From Micrococcaceae bacterium UBA7136 (lineage in GTDB: Bacteria; Actinomycetota; Actinomycetes; Actinomycetales; Micrococcaceae), in NCBI GenBank assembly GCA_002492045.1, contig DKXC01000137.1:1-6560 (forward strand): a stretch of DNA of 6,560 nt. Direction: 5' to 3'. Under the pieces are notes generated by a model that made no database searches, was not told where the DNA came from, and was given only the letters and a program-made list of their open reading frames with translations. How positions within the stretch are numbered: position 1 is the stretch's first letter; each line of letters starts with the position of its first letter. The translations under genes and the position numbers were made by a program. Positions 5,312-6,560 of this stretch are shown one piece after another.

Positions 5312-6214
5312 CTACCGGCTGAGGGCAGAGAGCACATCTTCATAGGCCTGGCGAGTCAGGGCCCCCCGTTGGTAGGCCCGCTGGGCGGTAGCCCGAGCCA
5401 GGGCCAGGTAGGCCTGGGGCAGGTCGGGGGCCTCTTCTTCCTGGGCGTAGTTGGCTAGCTCCTGGGCGTGGGCGGCCACCGTCTGGGCGTCACCTCGGGC
5501 GACCGGGCCGGTCAAAGCATTTTCACCGGCTGCCAGGGCATTATCTAGGGAGGCCCGCAGCAGGGGTTCCAGGTAGGCAGAGGGGTTGTCAATACCCAGG
5601 CTGGCTAGCACCTGCTGGGCCTGGCCCACGACAGTGACCAGGTGGTTAGAGGCATGGGCCAGGGCCGCATGATAAAGGGGACGGTCACCCTCAGCGATCA
5701 AGACCGGCTCACCCCCCATCTCAACCACCAGGGCCTGGGCGATGGGCAGGAAGGGAGCCGGGCCGGTCACCCCAAAGCGGGTGTTTTGCAGGCGGGGAAG
5801 ATCGTAGCTGAGGCCGGTGAAGGTCATGGCCGGGTGAATAGCCAGGCCGATAGCTCCCTGGGCGGTGGCCGGGGCAAGAACACCGCTGCCGTGCCGTCCA
5901 GAAGTATGGAGCAGAACCTGGCCAGGCCTAAAACCAACGGTCTGAGCCAGCCCCTCCACCAGGGAGGGCAGGGCGTCATCAGGAACAGCCAGTAGCAGAA
6001 CCTCACTGCTTTCGACGATATCCGGCATGTCCCGGATGGGGACGTCCGGCAGCAGGGCCTCAGCCCGGGTACGGGAAGCCTCAGAAACCGCGTGGACGCC
6101 GGTAATCAGGTGGCCTGCTGCCCTGAGGGCTGCCCCCAGAACAGACCCCACCTTGCCTGCGCTGATAATACCAATCCCTAGGCGGGCGGGTTTGAAGCTC
6201 ATGCTGGTTTGCAC
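5312..6214 (-). CDS. Rossmann-like / DUF2520 domain predicted oxidoreductase
   Basis: The 300-residue product has two domains. The N-terminal one is a Rossmann-like NAD(P)-binding fold with the glycine-rich loop GIGIISAGKVGSVLG at 13-27 and the strand LLLAVPDDAL at 73-82. HTSGRHGSGVLAP (103-115) and HPAMTF (127-132) are typical of this family. The C-terminal helical DUF2520 domain holds YHAALAHASNHLVTV (181-195) and LTGPVARGD (234-242). The architecture resembles 6-phosphogluconate-dehydrogenase-like reductases such as ketopantoate reductase, and genes of this family commonly lie beside panC in actinobacteria (Rv3603c next to panC in M. tuberculosis, from memory). A reductase role near pantothenate synthesis is inference; the substrate is unknown. 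GTG at 6214 is preferred because AAGGA lies six bases upstream; an ATG four codons in (6202) is 18 bases from it. An in-frame TGA lies just upstream. The gene starts 40 bases after the PH-domain gene. Confidence 0.88.
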   Translation of the reverse strand: MQTSMSFKPARLGIGIISAGKVGSVLGAALRAAGHLITGVHAVSEASRTRAEALLPDVPIRDMPDIVESSEVLLLAVPDDALPSLVEGLAQTVGFRPGQVLLHTSGRHGSGVLAPATAQGAIGLAIHPAMTFTGLSYDLPRLQNTRFGVTGPAPFLPIAQALVVEMGGEPVLIAEGDRPLYHAALAHASNHLVTVVGQAQQVLASLGIDNPSAYLEPLLRASLDNALAAGENALTGPVARGDAQTVAAHAQELANYAQEEEAPDLPQAYLALARATAQRAYQRGALTRQAYEDVLSALSR

Positions 6215-6254
6215 TGGTTTTCCTTCTCTTCAGCTGGGCTCTAAAACCCTCAGT

Positions 6255-6560
6255 CTAGCGCAGGCTCATCTGGGCCAGGCGGACGGCTAAGGCCCGGGCC
6301 GTCTCAGCATCAGAGTTCTTAATACCGGTACCCAGAATCCCTGTGCCAGCAACCCGCACAGTCCAACAGGCCAGACCCAGGCGTCGCTGGAGGGGGCCCT
6401 GAGTCAGCTCCAGCTCCTGGATCTTAGCGTGAGGAACCAGAGACAGGCGGTAAACCCAGCGACCCGAGCGTACCAGCAGAAGCAGAGGCGTTAGGGCAAA
6501 ACCCTGACGACGATAAGTGAAAGGATCAAAAAAGCGGGCCGCAGCCGGAGACACCAAGAA
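6255..6560 (-). CDS. Bacterial PH-domain membrane protein, C-terminal part (5' end outside window)
   Basis: The reading frame is open to the right edge and 101 residues are visible before a TAG stop, so only the C-terminus is present and no start can be assigned. The visible part matches the bacterial PH (YdbS/YdbT, PF03703) domain: YRRQGFALTPLLLLVRSGRW followed by VPHAKIQELELTQGPLQRRLGLACWTVRV, ending in an aspartate/alanine-rich helix (SDAETARALAVRLAQ). Proteins of this type are usually membrane proteins of several hundred residues with two or three PH domains; their function is unknown. The neighbour relation to a DUF2520 gene and panC is the one I recall for actinobacteria, where DUF3180 and folate genes lie further upstream. 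It is likely the upstream partner in the same operon, 40 bases before the next gene. Confidence 0.85.
   Translation of the reverse strand, partial: FLVSPAAARFFDPFTYRRQGFALTPLLLLVRSGRWVYRLSLVPHAKIQELELTQGPLQRRLGLACWTVRVAGTGILGTGIKNSDAETARALAVRLAQMSLR

Noticed and set aside
1..6560. Search for a mobile element, CRISPR array, tRNA or defence system
   Set aside because: No transposase or integrase, no regularly spaced repeats, no cloverleaf sequence and no toxin-antitoxin or nuclease genes were seen; the gene order is that of a conserved chromosomal locus.

Overview
The window looks like a stretch of chromosome from a Gram-positive actinobacterium, most likely of the order Micrococcales and plausibly the Micrococcaceae (a Rothia-like genus is my best guess, not proven). 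The evidence is the presence of Lsr2, a nucleoid protein confined to actinobacteria, an actinobacterial-type ClpC and LysS, and a gene order (PH-domain protein, DUF2520 protein, panC, lysS, lsr2, clpC) that follows the folate/pantothenate-lysS-lsr2-clpC1 neighbourhood I recall from Mycobacterium tuberculosis and relatives. GC content appears to be in the high fifties by eye, which is modest for the group, and the stop codons are TAG or TAA with no TGA.

Every gene lies on the minus strand, so transcription runs from high to low coordinates. From right to left: the C-terminal end of a bacterial PH-domain membrane protein (6255-6560, cut by the window edge); a Rossmann/DUF2520 predicted oxidoreductase (5312-6214); panC, pantothenate synthetase (4354-5274); lysS, class II lysyl-tRNA synthetase (2777-4282); and a 64-residue single-pass membrane protein (2578-2772) four bases after lysS. 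These five are closely spaced and end at a strong hairpin terminator (about 2520-2566), so they probably form the end of one operon. A 209-base, partly AT-rich spacer then leads into lsr2 (2006-2368), which has its own terminator (about 1946-1981). A 306-base spacer (1700-2005) holds that terminator, candidate clpC promoters and a long inverted repeat, and leads into clpC (1-1699), which is cut by the left edge just after the second Walker A motif.

The genes cover housekeeping functions: vitamin B5/CoA supply (panC and perhaps the DUF2520 protein), lysine charging for translation (lysS), nucleoid organisation and silencing of AT-rich DNA (lsr2), and regulated proteolysis (clpC). I see no mobile element, CRISPR array, tRNA, rRNA or defence system, and no clearly undescribed system. 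The points worth a second look are small: the regulatory architecture before clpC, a complementarity between the lsr2 leader and its terminator, the unknown small membrane protein coupled to lysS, the DUF2520 enzyme beside panC, and the apparent absence of panD and the type III pantothenate kinase gene between panC and lysS.
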